Made by a program: the position numbers and the translations under genes
In this document: positions 54,790 to 64,000 of the stretch, piece after piece
Layout: the number at the start of each line of letters is the position of its first letter
How positions within the stretch are numbered: the stretch's first letter is position 1
Assembly (NCBI GenBank): GCA_024867545.1
Contig: JANFNE010000017.1
Coordinates: 769,001-833,000, forward strand
Length of the DNA: 64,000 nucleotides
Source: Phytopythium helicoides
Taxonomy: Eukaryota > Oomycota > Peronosporomycetes > Pythiales > Pythiaceae
Direction of reading: 5' to 3'
The notes under the pieces: generated by a model
Database searches by the model: none
What the model saw: only the letters and a program-made list of their open reading frames with translations
Told to the model about the DNA's origin: nothing

Positions 54790-57566
54790 TTACTTGTCGA
54801 TGTTTGCACCTTCGGCATGCTCCAGGATCATCAGCTTGGACTCGATCGACTCGGCCATATTCGCTAGTCCCGCCTGTTGCTGGATCAACCCCGTGAGGCG
54901 GTCCTGGATCCGTTCGAGGTCCGTCTCGGCGGTGCGGAACCGGAACGAGCCCGACAAGTCCGTGTTAAGCTGCGAGATGCGGTTCATGGTCGTCTCCGGG
55001 GTCGGCAGCGTCAGCTGCAGCGCCGTCTTCTCGTCGATGGTGCTGGTTGCAGCCATCTTCTCGAGACTGGACATGTCGCTGGTGCGGCGCATGGAGCTCG
55101 TTCGTCCTGCTGACTCCTGCCGCGGCTTGTTCTTCGATCGCTTGTCGACAATCCTCGCGATTCGCTGCTTCATAGCCGGATAGTGCGTCAGCGCAATCAG
55201 GAACTTCTCTCGCGTCAGCATACGGAGCTCACAAAAGCACAACGTGCGCACTGTAGCTGTTCGCAGACAGTTCTGGTTGAGGATGGCCATTTCGCCAAAA
55301 TACTGCTTCTGCCCGAGCAGTCCTAGCTGCACACCGCTCTTGACGATCTCGACGACTCCTCGAAAAATGAAAAACATCTCTTCTCCAATCTCACCTTCGA
55401 GGATCACCTCCTCCATGGGCGGAAAACACACCATGCGCATGCTGAGCGCGAGTTCCATAGGAAGTTGTGGTCTGCGCCAGCAAAGAACGGCATTTTGTTA
55501 AGCACGCTGTCGTTGATGGCAAAAGCGATCTTGGAGCGAAGCAGACGCCGACAGCTCGGCAAGAATCTTGCCCTCATTCATAAGCTTCGACTCGGCCGAG
55601 ATGCGAGCATTGAAGAAAAACTCGCGGATCTCGTAGCGCAGTCGCATCGGGAGCTCTCGCGCCTCCATGTAATCGTTCAGCTCATCCATCTTGAGTTGAA
55701 ACAAGCTGTCGGTCTCATTGAGGTTGGACACCATGGCAACGACATTGGTAATACCGTACGCGAAAATCCACGCGCCGACACCCATTGCGCAAATGGCAAA
55801 TATCCGCTCGTACGTTGTACATGGGTGGATGTTGCCGTAGCCAACAGTTGTCCTGTTGGGATACAGTCGATGAGTGGGGAGGTTTGGAATTGCCAAACAA
55901 GGCATGAAAACGTACATGGTCATGATCGCCCAGTAGAACGCCGAGATGTACTTGTCGTAAAGCGAGCTCGTATTTAGCCCGGCTTGTTGAACCCAGCCGT
56001 TTGGATCGTCCGCTGATATCAAGTAGAAGAAGCAGCTACAAGTGGTATTTAGTGTCAAGCTCCGCGTCATCGGACAAGAGCGACGCCACACAAACCTGAG
56101 CCAGTGCGAGGTGAAGGACACAATCAGAAAGAACTTAAAGATGCTGCTAACGGTAGACTTGAGCAGCAGCGCATACTCTAATCTGCGCATACGTTCCAGA
56201 AACATTAGTGTTCCAACACGATTAGTTTTCTCTGCGTAAGTACCAACCGATTCAGAATGCGGATGATCGTTAGCATTCGAAAGAGGCGAAAGAGGCGAAA
56301 TAAGCGAAAGAGTCTCGCCAGTTGTGGGATACGAAAGTACTCTCCCTGAAAGTAGTAGAGTGGAAACGCGGAAACGAAGTCGAGTAGAAACCATGACCGC
56401 AAGTACTTGACAGCAATGTACCGCAGGTGAGCTTCTATCCTTCCCGCGTCTTCATATGCCGAGAAAAAGTTGACGACCTGCAGATATCAACACAAATATT
56501 TATTTCAGTCGCTCAACCGAATTAGATCTCCAAGAGGTGAAGTCACCCACGATGTCGATCATGAAGAAGACGTCAACAACGCGTTGAACGTATTCGGTAA
56601 TTTCAAACCCCGAAGAGTTGACTGACGACGAGAACGCGAGTTGAAACTACTCATGAACGCACAAAAAATTCCTTTCAGTTGGTATACTCGAGGCAAATGC
56701 CGCGCGCCGAAAGCAACAGGTATCCTTACAGGAATGATGACGGCATTGTCTGTATCATTCGTTGAGAGATTAGTTTGGATAGAGACTTTCATCGTAGGCA
56801 ACGCAAAAACACTCACATGATATCAAAATCAACGAACACAGGTCCCAGCGCAGGCGAAACTTGCTGTGAGGGGAAATCAAGTACCACGGGACGACAGACT
56901 CTTCGTACTGCTGCTTCTTGAGAAACATCATGCTTTCGTTCTTGGACACGGACTCGACAAAGTCAAGCGCCTCCGCTGAGGACGTTCAATGCCACAGGGT
57001 CAGGCCACGATCGCCCCGCATGTAATCTATAGTCGTCGTTTCTCGAACCTGGCGTGAGGTCGTCCATGTCTCGCTCGAGCCGCTGGTCATCAATGCCGGA
57101 CTTGGACTCGATTCGGAGCGCCGCAACCTTGGCTCTCGTCTTCATCTTCCTCACGAAGTCGCGCATCGCGATGACCTGTCGGAAGCTATTATGCTGCGAC
57201 AGTCGTTGGCTTGTCTGGTTCAGCACCAGCACCACGTCAGAACAGGTGCATCCCCTCCACTCGAGCTATCTCGCCACTCACGAACTGCGTGGCGGCCTTG
57301 GCTCGCAGCTCGTTCTGCGCCAGCCGCATCTCCTCGATCGGAGATAGCCCCGTCATGTGGGCCCTCTCCGCCTGCCTCGCCATGAACGGCGACTGGCTCG
57401 CATTGGTCGTGGCCGTGCGGCTCTCCCTCCCCTGCGACAGCTCGGCGCCCCGCGGCGCGCTGCTGGGCGGCGGCGCTCCGCTGCTCCGTCTCAACAGCGC
57501 GCCGCTCGGCGGGCCCACGCGCCACTGCTGGCCCGCGGGCCGCTCCGCCTTGTCAGTCGCCGCCAT
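54790..57566 (-). CDS. Voltage-gated K+ channel with cyclic-nucleotide-binding domain
   Basis: The start MAATDKAERPAG is at 57566, and the N-terminal cytosolic part is disordered. S1 begins after SPHSKFRLRWDLCSLILIS. Later blocks give EITEYVQRVVDVFFMIDI (S2) and VVNFFSAYEDAGRIEAHLRY. S4 is a repeated R-L-F sensor (RLFRLFRLFRMLTIIRILNR), followed by SIFKFFLIVSF (S5). The pore reads YWAIMTM|TTVGYGN, split by intron 55853..55915; TVGYGN marks K+ selectivity. S6 is WIFAYGITNVVAMV, followed by a C-linker and a cNBD (EVILEGEIGEEMFFIFRGVV, GQKQYFGEMAILN). This is the EAG/HCN/CNG-like plan. Several introns are evident. Indels occur near 57240, 56965, 56620 and 55540-55450. Oomycete channels of this type may serve zoospore signalling, an inference. 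Confidence 0.82.
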
Positions 57567-57829
57567 GGACTCGCCCTGCAGGTTTCGGCTGCAATTAGCC
57601 GCTTCAACTTGGCGAGAGCGATGCAACGCGTTTTCGATTGGCTGAAACTAGTTTAGTATTCGCACGGCCATTGGCTAGTTGGAGTGAGTTATTTCTGCCG
57701 GAGAAGGATCCACAATGAACTAAATGACATATTCTGTAGTCGTCGCGCCGTGAGAACCAACAATAATGCCAGCAGCAGTAGTCGACGCCTTCAAATGGTG
57801 GACTACTTCGCGCGCGAAACCGAGCGAGC
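57567..57829. promoter_or_regulatory. Divergent promoter of the K+ channel and NCAPD3
   Basis: A 263-bp gap between divergent starts. ATTGG occurs at 57637-57641 (GATTGGCTG) and again at about 57670-57674 (CCATTGGCTAG), both inverted CCAAT boxes 70-110 nt from the channel start. Confidence 0.4.
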
Positions 57830-60800
57830 ATGCGCAGCCCGGAGGCCGAGCTGGCGCAGGCGCTGCGCGCGCTGGCGCTCGCCGCCGTGCCCGAGCGCGC
57901 GGTGGCGTCGCTGTTCAGCTCCGGCGGCACGGCGCTGGCGCTCGAGAGCGAGGACGGCGACGCGTTCGCGCGCAACGCGACGCTCGCGCGGCTGCGGCGC
58001 GTGGACCGCGTGCTCGCAAAGTACCTGCGCGCCTCGCGCGACGAGCGTCAGCCCGAGGCGCGCGTGTGGAGGTTCCTGGCGTCCGACGAGGGCCTGCGAG
58101 AGGTGCTGGGCGACGACTGCCGCGCGGCCTCGCTCTACCGCTCGCTCTTCACCATGCTCTTCGCGGTCGTCAACATCCGCGAAGGGTACGCGGGGCTGCA
58201 GCCGCACAGGAAGAGCCGCGCGCTCGCCAAGGCCATGGTGGCCGCCAAGGTCTACCTCGCGTGGCTGCAGCTGCCCGGAGGATCCGCGTACGGACTCTTC
58301 ATGCCGTACGTCTACCGCCAGGTGCTCGACCTGCTGCGCAAGTGGGTCGTGCTCATGGCCAAGGAGCCTGACGAGGACGGCGGCAAGAAGACAGGAGGAC
58401 GCAGACGAGCGGCTGCAGCGCAGGCGCGTGGAGGGACGCAAGGGCCGTAAGAGAGCGAACGAAGACGATGACGACGGCGAGAACGACGTCGACGACGACA
58501 CCAGCGGCTCGGATGAGGAGGCCGAACATACGCGGCACCGCCAACTGACACAGTTCGGACTCGACCTGCTCGACATGCTCGGCGAGTTTATTCGCAACTC
58601 GTCGCTTGCTGCTAGTCGAGAGTCCATCATGCCAACGATCGAGACCCAGGTGTACCTCCAGACGGCGGTCGCCCCGGCAAACGACGCGACCAACACAGCC
58701 ATGATCAAGAAGACCAGGGAAGTTCTGACGTCGCTTATCGCGGGTTCGCACGGCGATGTCATGGAGATCGCGCGTGCCATCGTGCACTGCTACATCCCTG
58801 GTCTATCCTTCCAGGATGTGTCGGCCAAGGAAAATCGCTCTGCACTGCGCTTCCACAAGCTGTCAGTGGAGATCGTGGACCAGGTCGAGCACCAGCTCCT
58901 TGTCCGACTCGACTCCGATGGTGTTGATAGCGATGATATCGCAAATCGACTCTCCTTACTGCGACTTGGTCTGTTGCAAAATATCTGTATCCAGTCTCCA
59001 GACCGATCGGATGAACGCCAGCGCGTCCTGGCGTACTCCTTTTCGATGGCGATGGGGAAGCGCATCAATGATGTTCAACGTCTCGTTCTCCTCGAGGAAG
59101 AGCGCGTTCGGCTCACCCGATTCCTTGGCACCTACTCGCGTAACATCAAGGCGAAGCATAGACAGTTTGCCGTCGAGCTTGTGAGCAGGCTGGTGGTGCA
59201 GCACAAGTTTTGGAACATTCCTGCCGATGCGATTCCGAGGGAGCTAGTTATTTACTCTGGTGTTGGACCGCTGATTGATCTCCTTATTGATCGGTCTCGT
59301 GACAAGATGTCATCCGTGCGTGCAAAAGCCATTGCAGGTTTGTCTGCTACACTCGCGCTCGGATTGACAGGTATCACGGCAGGCGGAGACGATGAGGATA
59401 TGAATGCTCATGAAGACTCGGACGCCGCTACAATCGGTAGTTCGCTCCAAACCCTGCTCTACGCGCGAACTGTCAATCAAGACGGGACCGTGGCGTATGA
59501 GGAAACGCCTCTGCTTATTCGCTTGACTGAGCTGTTCCGTGAGGGCCTGAATGACGACAAGACATTTGTGCGACGCGCTGCAGTCCAGGCGCTGGAAGCA
59601 GCATGTGTTGCGTCTCCAGGAGGTACTGTTGTTCATCCTTCGAAGCGGCAGGATTTGTTTGATATCCATGGCCGCTGCACGGATTCGTCCGTCATCGTTC
59701 GTGTTCAAGCCATCAAGTCGCTTTCGTCGATCCTCATTCGGTTCCCACGCGATGACGATGCCCAGAAACTGTGGAACATCGGAGTTCTGCCACTCTGTGT
59801 CGACGCCGAATCGACAGTGCAGACTAGCTCCGTGGAGTGGACCAACCGCGTCATGTTTGAGCGAATGCAGTTATGGTACGATCTTCGCCGCAACGAAGAG
59901 CGACGTGAAGAGCTTGATTCGGTATGGAGTCTCGTGTCGCACTTGGATGGCGTTATGGCCAAGTGTGCACAAAAGGCGCTTCGACTTCTGGTGAAGGATG
60001 ACAAAGTAAACGTCAAGAAGCTTACGCGCACTTGCATCCATGCAATTCGTCATTGCGTACAGGCGTACACTCCTGACGAAGAGGAAGATCTGAACGACCC
60101 AGTCGTGCGCGAGCTATCACGATACTGGGGCTTCAGTTGGATTGTTCTCGAGGAGCTTGCATTATCTGGCAAGCTAATTGAGGCTGCGGCTCAAGGTGAG
60201 CAACAGAATCTGGGCATTGTCGTCGAGTGCTGGAACAAGCTTCAAGAGCAGGAGCTTCCTGTTGCGTTCAATGAAGGCTCCAAGCGCATCCTTCGAGTCA
60301 TCGCAGCCATTTCGCCTGTCATTGACGCTCAGGATGCAAAGGAGATCGCAGACAGCATCCTCATCTCCCTGAACTCCTTCGCAATCCCGATGAATGTCAT
60401 TTCGGACGCAGTTCTAGCGCTGAATAGCATTTGCAAATCCAAGGCTCCCAACAAGGAGGCTGGGCGAGAGATCAGTTTTGCGTGGGGAAAGCGTTTACTG
60501 GATATATGCGAAGACAATCTACGTCGAGGCATCGACGGCTCACCTGAGATAATCCAAGACCAAAGCGAGTTGCTGCAAAAGCAATTGATCTCCATCGGCG
60601 ATGTCGCCCTGCTTGAGTTTGATAAGGATAGTGAAAAGAATTCGGACATTGCCCTGCTACCAGTAAGCGGCGCGCTCAAGGCGCTCGTGCAGGTGTTTTT
60701 GCCGCCAAAAATTACCGCTCGCCAAAGTCCGAACAGCGGTGATGCAGCGGGCGAGATACCAGATGAAGATGATCGATCGATCGCGTCGTCTGCACTTGGC

Positions 60801-62831
60801 GCGGCAGTTGTGGTGGACGTTCCGACACCTGTACGCGTGTGCGCTTTCGTTACACTCGGCAAGCTTTGTCTACGTGATCATTCGTTAGCCAAGAGCTGCA
60901 TCACGATGCTTATCCGAGAACTGCGTACGTGCCCTGTGCACGACATTCGGGCCAACATCTTGCTCATCCTGGGCGACTTGTCGCTGCGGTACACGGCGCT
61001 TGTGGACGCCTACGTGCCGACGATTGCGCTCTCGTTGCTAGACAAGAGCCCTTTGCTGCGCCGTAGTGCGCTGCTTCTGTTCTCTCAGCTCATTCTTCAG
61101 GATTACATCAAGTGGCGAGAATCTCTGTTGCGTTTCTTCCTGCGTGCAGCCGTAGACAAGCATGAAGACCTGTCGAATTTGGCGCGGCATATTTTGTGTG
61201 GACCGCTACTGCACAAGACACCACATCTCTTCACAAGCAAATTCGTTGAGATGATCTTTGTGCTGAATGGACACGAAGGCAAGCTCATCTACTCGGAGCC
61301 ATTCGAGAAGGAGGGTGTGAAGGAGTTGTCGCTCCCGGGCGATGATTGCTTCAACCAGCGCGCGCAGTTGTATCAGTTTCTGCTGCAGCACATGACAGAC
61401 GAGCAAAAGCTGCAAATTTCCATGAAACTGTGCACCGAGGTTTTGGAGGAAGTTACAGATGGGAAGCTCAAGCTGTGCGATAACCCGGCCCAAATCACGG
61501 CAAATAGCACCGAAGCAGTTCTGAAGGACACATTTGCCATTCTAGGCTCGCCCGATATCAAGCTCTCTGCAGGTAAAGACGAAGAGGAGGATGTTGGGGA
61601 TGCTGACGACGTGTCGGGAGCTGGTGAAGGCGGGAGTAGCAACGTCGCCGCGCAGCTTGCTGCAGCCAAGGGCAAGCTCCTGTCGAAGATGTCGAAGAAG
61701 AACTTCTTGGAGAATGTTGTGCCTGTGCTTATTGGTCTCAAACACAAACTCGAGTCAAAGCATAGTCCGCTGATGCGATATCTACTGCACTACATTCGCG
61801 AGCTGTTTAAGTTGTACCGCCAGGAGGTGAAGGGCATCTTTATGGAATCGGACCCACAGATGGCGCTTGAGCTTGAGTACGATCTGCGGCAGCACGATTT
61901 GCGTGAAAAGCAAAAACAGCAAGAGCATGCTCGTCGCTCGATGGCACCACCTGCACCTGCTGAAGTGGCAGAAGCAGGAGAAACTGCTTCCCCCGCCAAG
62001 ACGCCTTCGCCACCTCGACGAGGTCGGCGAACAAAGAAGGGGAAGAAAAAGACAAAAGCTCCCATTCCAGAATCCCCTCTAGATCGTCCCGAAGCTACAC
62101 GAACGCCTATCCGCGGCCAAAAAGGGGAGTCGCCGGGAAGTGCTGACCGACGTCAGAGACGGCGCCAGAGCTTACCGCCTACGTCAACGCCGCGCCGTGG
62201 TATTTGGCAACGACAAGTTGCCAGCGATGAGAAGGTCAATCGTGAAGGCGACTCAACTCTGATCTTCTCTCCTAGCAAGAACGCTGTGTCAACAGGCAGC
62301 GGTGGGCGCTGGCACGTGACAGCGAGCTCTCCTGCAGTTGACCGGCGCCGTAAGAGCGGTGAGGAGTTCACACAGAACGATCTGGAGGAGTCGATGCGAA
62401 AGGACTTGGCAAACGCATTTGACTCGGCGTCTGACTCGTCTACATCGGAGAAGGAAAACACTCAACGGCGCATCAATGCTCGCGGGCGGAAGAAGGCGGC
62501 AAAAGGAGCAAAGGAGGTACCCAAACCAAGCCGAAAGTCGGTGCTGGAGGACGGCGAAGATGACGAAGAGGACGAGGAGCCGAAGCCCCTGGTACTAAAG
62601 AAGAAGAAAAAGACCAAGCACTCAGAAAAGAAGGCTCCAGCGAAAAAGACTAAGTCGAAGGCAGTGGAGAGTGAGGAGGATGAGAAGGACGAGAGAAGCG
62701 ATGAGCGCGATGAAGAGGACGATCAGCCTGCCAAGAAGCCGTCGAAGAAGTCGCGGAAAGCCGCAACGGAGAAGCCGCCGAAGGCAAAGGCCAAAGCGGC
62801 CGGTTCCAAGGGCAAGAGGAAGCGAGATTGA
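57830..62831 (+). CDS. NCAPD3: Condensin II subunit D3
   Basis: About 1,665 residues in one long exon. The N-terminal helical region (MRSPEAELAQALRALALAAV, YRSLFTMLFAVVNIREGYAG) is followed by HEAT repeats (VRAKAIAGLSATLALGL, FVRRAAVQALEAACV, VIVRVQAIKSLSSILIRFP, DIRANILLILGDLSLRYTAL, LLRRSALLLFSQLILQDYIK) and the condensin signature FLENVVPVLIGLKHKLESK with SPLMRYLLHYIRELFKLYRQ, as in NCAPD3. The tail is K/E/S/P-rich with basic stretches and ends RKRD at 62831. Condensin II compacts chromosomes in prophase nuclei. One extra base near 58391 (AAGACAGG) breaks the frame before the acidic linker; otherwise the reading is intact. Confidence 0.9.
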
Positions 62832-62972
62832 CCTCGCTAATTTCAATTCAGACTGTAGCGATTGCACGTGCAAGTTAACACGCAGGTTGTTAGGGTGACA
62901 CGATTCTCGTTGGAGAGGTGTTTTAATTCGCTCGCGGACCCTCGGGAAGACACGAAGCAGGCAGCCAGCCGC

Positions 62973-63683
62973 CTATCTGATGACAGCGTTGGGCACGGGG
63001 GCCGTGCAAGCGCCCGCCGACGTGGAGAAGACGTGGTCCTTCCACTTGGCGACGCCCTCGGCGTCCGTCTTCATGTCTTCGCCAATGTTGACGAGCACCT
63101 TCTTCTTCTCGACCTGCGCAGGCGTGAAGGGCTCGCCCGAGAGTCCGTCAAAGACAATGCGCTCGCCGATGGCGGCGCCAGCTGGCGGGTCCACAAAGGC
63201 GACCTTCTCCTTGCCGTCCGCGAGTGGGGCAGCAGCACACATGACCATGCCGTGGCTCTTGAAGCCGACGAGATTGCGCGGCTTGAGGTTGCAGAGCACG
63301 AGGATGCGGCGGTCCTGCATCTCCTCAAGCGAGTAGTGGTAGACGAGTCCCGAGGCGATCTGGCGCGGCGCGTCCTCGCCGACGTCGATCTCCTCGCAGT
63401 AGAGCTTATCGGCCGTCTCGTGCTTCCAGACCTTGACGATCTGGCCCACGCGGATGTCGAGCTTGGTGATCTCGGGCTGATCCGGGTCGGCGGCCGGCGC
63501 CTTCTTGGGCTTTGGCGCGCTCTTCTCCTTCTTGGGCTTCTCCTTCTTCTCCTGCTTGGCCGCGGGCGCCGCGGCGTCGGCAGCAGCAGGCGCGGCCGCC
63601 ACCGGCGCGTTCGCGTCCACGCCCAGGTCCGTCTCGAGCTCGCTGATGAGCTGCGAGAGCTGCTCCGCCGCGCTGCCACTCAT
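62973..63683 (-). CDS. EMAPII/Arc1p-type tRNA-binding domain protein
   Basis: From ATG 63683 the protein has 236 residues. The N-terminus is a short helix (EQLSQLISELETDLG), then an A/K/P-rich linker (KKEKPKKEKSAPKPKKAPAA). The C-terminal EMAPII domain starts at ITKLDIRVGQIVKVWKHETA and continues with LYCEEIDVGEDAPRQIASGL, RILVLCNLKPRNLVGFKSHG, MVMCAAAPLADG and IGERIVFDGLSGEPF. Such proteins (AIMP1, Arc1p) bind tRNA and escort methionyl-, glutamyl- or tyrosyl-tRNA synthetases. The same frame is open to an ATG at 63743 (MLSKAARGSISRLTTKTTGR), an acid-free, basic 20-residue extension that could target mitochondria. Tail-to-tail with NCAPD3, about 140 bp apart. Confidence 0.88.
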   Translation of the reverse strand: MSGSAAEQLSQLISELETDLGVDANAPVAAAPAAADAAAPAAKQEKKEKPKKEKSAPKPKKAPAADPDQPEITKLDIRVGQIVKVWKHETADKLYCEEIDVGEDAPRQIASGLVYHYSLEEMQDRRILVLCNLKPRNLVGFKSHGMVMCAAAPLADGKEKVAFVDPPAGAAIGERIVFDGLSGEPFTPAQVEKKKVLVNIGEDMKTDAEGVAKWKDHVFSTSAGACTAPVPNAVIR

Positions 63684-63740
63684 TCTGCCTGTGGTCTTGG
63701 TGGTGAGTCGGGAAATGGAGCCACGAGCAGCTTTGGAGAG

Positions 63741-63780
63741 CATAACACACGGTTGTGGAGCAACACATACGGTTGTGGAG
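63741..63780. repeat. Two-copy 20-bp tandem repeat
   Basis: CATAACACACGGTTGTGGAG (63741-63760) is followed at once by CAACACATACGGTTGTGGAG (63761-63780), with two mismatches. It lies just upstream of the alternative ATG at 63743 of the tRNA-binding protein gene and overlaps it. Confidence 0.7.
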
Positions 63781-63859
63781 CACAAGAACGGGTACATTTG
63801 CTCTTCAAACGTTATGGAGACCATGGCGAGGCGATCGTCGCCAAGGTGGGCGGCGACGG

Positions 63860-63969
63860 CTACTGGATGAGCACCATCCAGCTGATGAACAAGTAGAAGA
63901 GCAGCACGGGGTAGACCGTCAGCGCCTTGCGCTTGGGCGGCACGAGCTTGGACATGAACACCACGGAGG
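63860..63969 (-). CDS. Last exon of a membrane protein, partial
   Basis: On the minus strand an acceptor (TATCTGCAG) ends at 63970, and the exon reads SVVFMSKLVPPKRKALTVYP, then VLLFYLFISWMVLIQ and a stop at 63860-63862. A hydrophobic C-terminal helix after a basic loop suggests an integral membrane protein with its C-terminus at the membrane. Upstream exons are outside the window, so the family cannot be named. Confidence 0.5.
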
Positions 63970-64000
63970 CTGCAGATACGCGAAGGTTAGTTAGATGTTG

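Noticed and set aside
4763..58400. Programmed +1 frameshifting (as in Euplotes) to explain the many frame changes
   Set aside because: No common slippery codon or stop precedes the shifts, both +1 and -1 changes occur, and several sit in homopolymers; assembly error is simpler.
62862..63896. Plus-strand frame of 344 codons
   Set aside because: It is antisense to the EMAPII-type gene, which has clear homology; the frame lacks any recognisable domain.
1..64000. tRNA, rRNA or CRISPR arrays
   Set aside because: Reading both strands showed no tRNA-like cloverleaf with the conserved A/B boxes, no rRNA core sequence and no regularly spaced repeats beyond the short tandem repeats listed.

Overview
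The window is nuclear DNA of a eukaryote with many short introns (mostly 56-115 nt, GT..AG, often with a CTAAC/CTGAC-like branch site). The gene set points to an oomycete: START plus zinc-finger proteins of the oomycete type, a KRE6-type beta-glucan enzyme, an inner-arm axonemal dynein heavy chain (implying flagellate zoospores), compact gene spacing and GC-rich 5' ends. Genus cannot be fixed from the sequence alone. I saw no rRNA, tRNA, CRISPR array or intact mobile element.

Layout. 1-1308 (-) TBCCD1-like, cut by the left edge; 1889-2836 (-) thiol dioxygenase (ADO/PCO); ~3070-3400 (+) a broken TAF8-like piece; 3886-5737 (-) START/zinc-finger protein; 6350-8777 (-) AFG2-type AAA ATPase; 8881-13767 (-) SEN1-like helicase, sharing a 301-bp divergent promoter with RanBP1 (14069-14680 +); 14986-16323 (-) SLC35F-type transporter; 16702-17657 (-) TALE homeodomain protein; 17910-19417 (+) zinc-finger-like protein of unknown role; 19924-21262 (+) single-pass membrane protein; 21364-22551 (-) PrpF-family isomerase; 22957-23281 (-) retroelement RNase H remnant; 23516-25795 (+) Tudor-like plus two PDZ-like domains; 26054-27722 (-) ubiquitin-like protein with a long unknown C-terminal part; 28079-30443 (+) YME1/FtsH protease; 30638-43443 (-) DNAH1-class dynein heavy chain; 43736-~46703 (-) coiled-coil protein; 47095-48892 (+) proteasome RPN6; 49034-51444 (-) KRE6-type GH16 protein; 52563-53183 (+) unknown; ~53200-54072 (-) broken unidentified coding region; 54096-54680 (+) mitochondrial [2Fe-2S] ferredoxin; 54790-57566 (-) voltage-gated K+ channel with cyclic-nucleotide-binding domain; 57830-62831 (+) condensin II NCAPD3; 62973-63683 (-) EMAPII/Arc1-type tRNA-binding protein; 63860-63969 (-) last exon of a membrane protein.

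Shared themes: mitochondrial maintenance (YME1, ferredoxin, PrpF), proteostasis and ribosome biogenesis (RPN6, UBL protein, AFG2), nucleus and chromosomes (RanBP1, SEN1, NCAPD3, TALE factor, TAF8-like), flagellum (dynein, probably the coiled-coil neighbour, perhaps TBCCD1), cell wall (KRE6). Neighbours do not form operons; several pairs share short divergent promoters with CCAAT boxes.

A dominant feature is that many conserved genes are broken by single-base insertions or deletions inside invariant motifs, often at homopolymers, while others (RPN6 with eight exons, YME1 with six, the SLC35F-type gene with six) read perfectly. I interpret most breaks as uncorrected assembly indels, not as pseudogenes, and describe products as read across the breaks.
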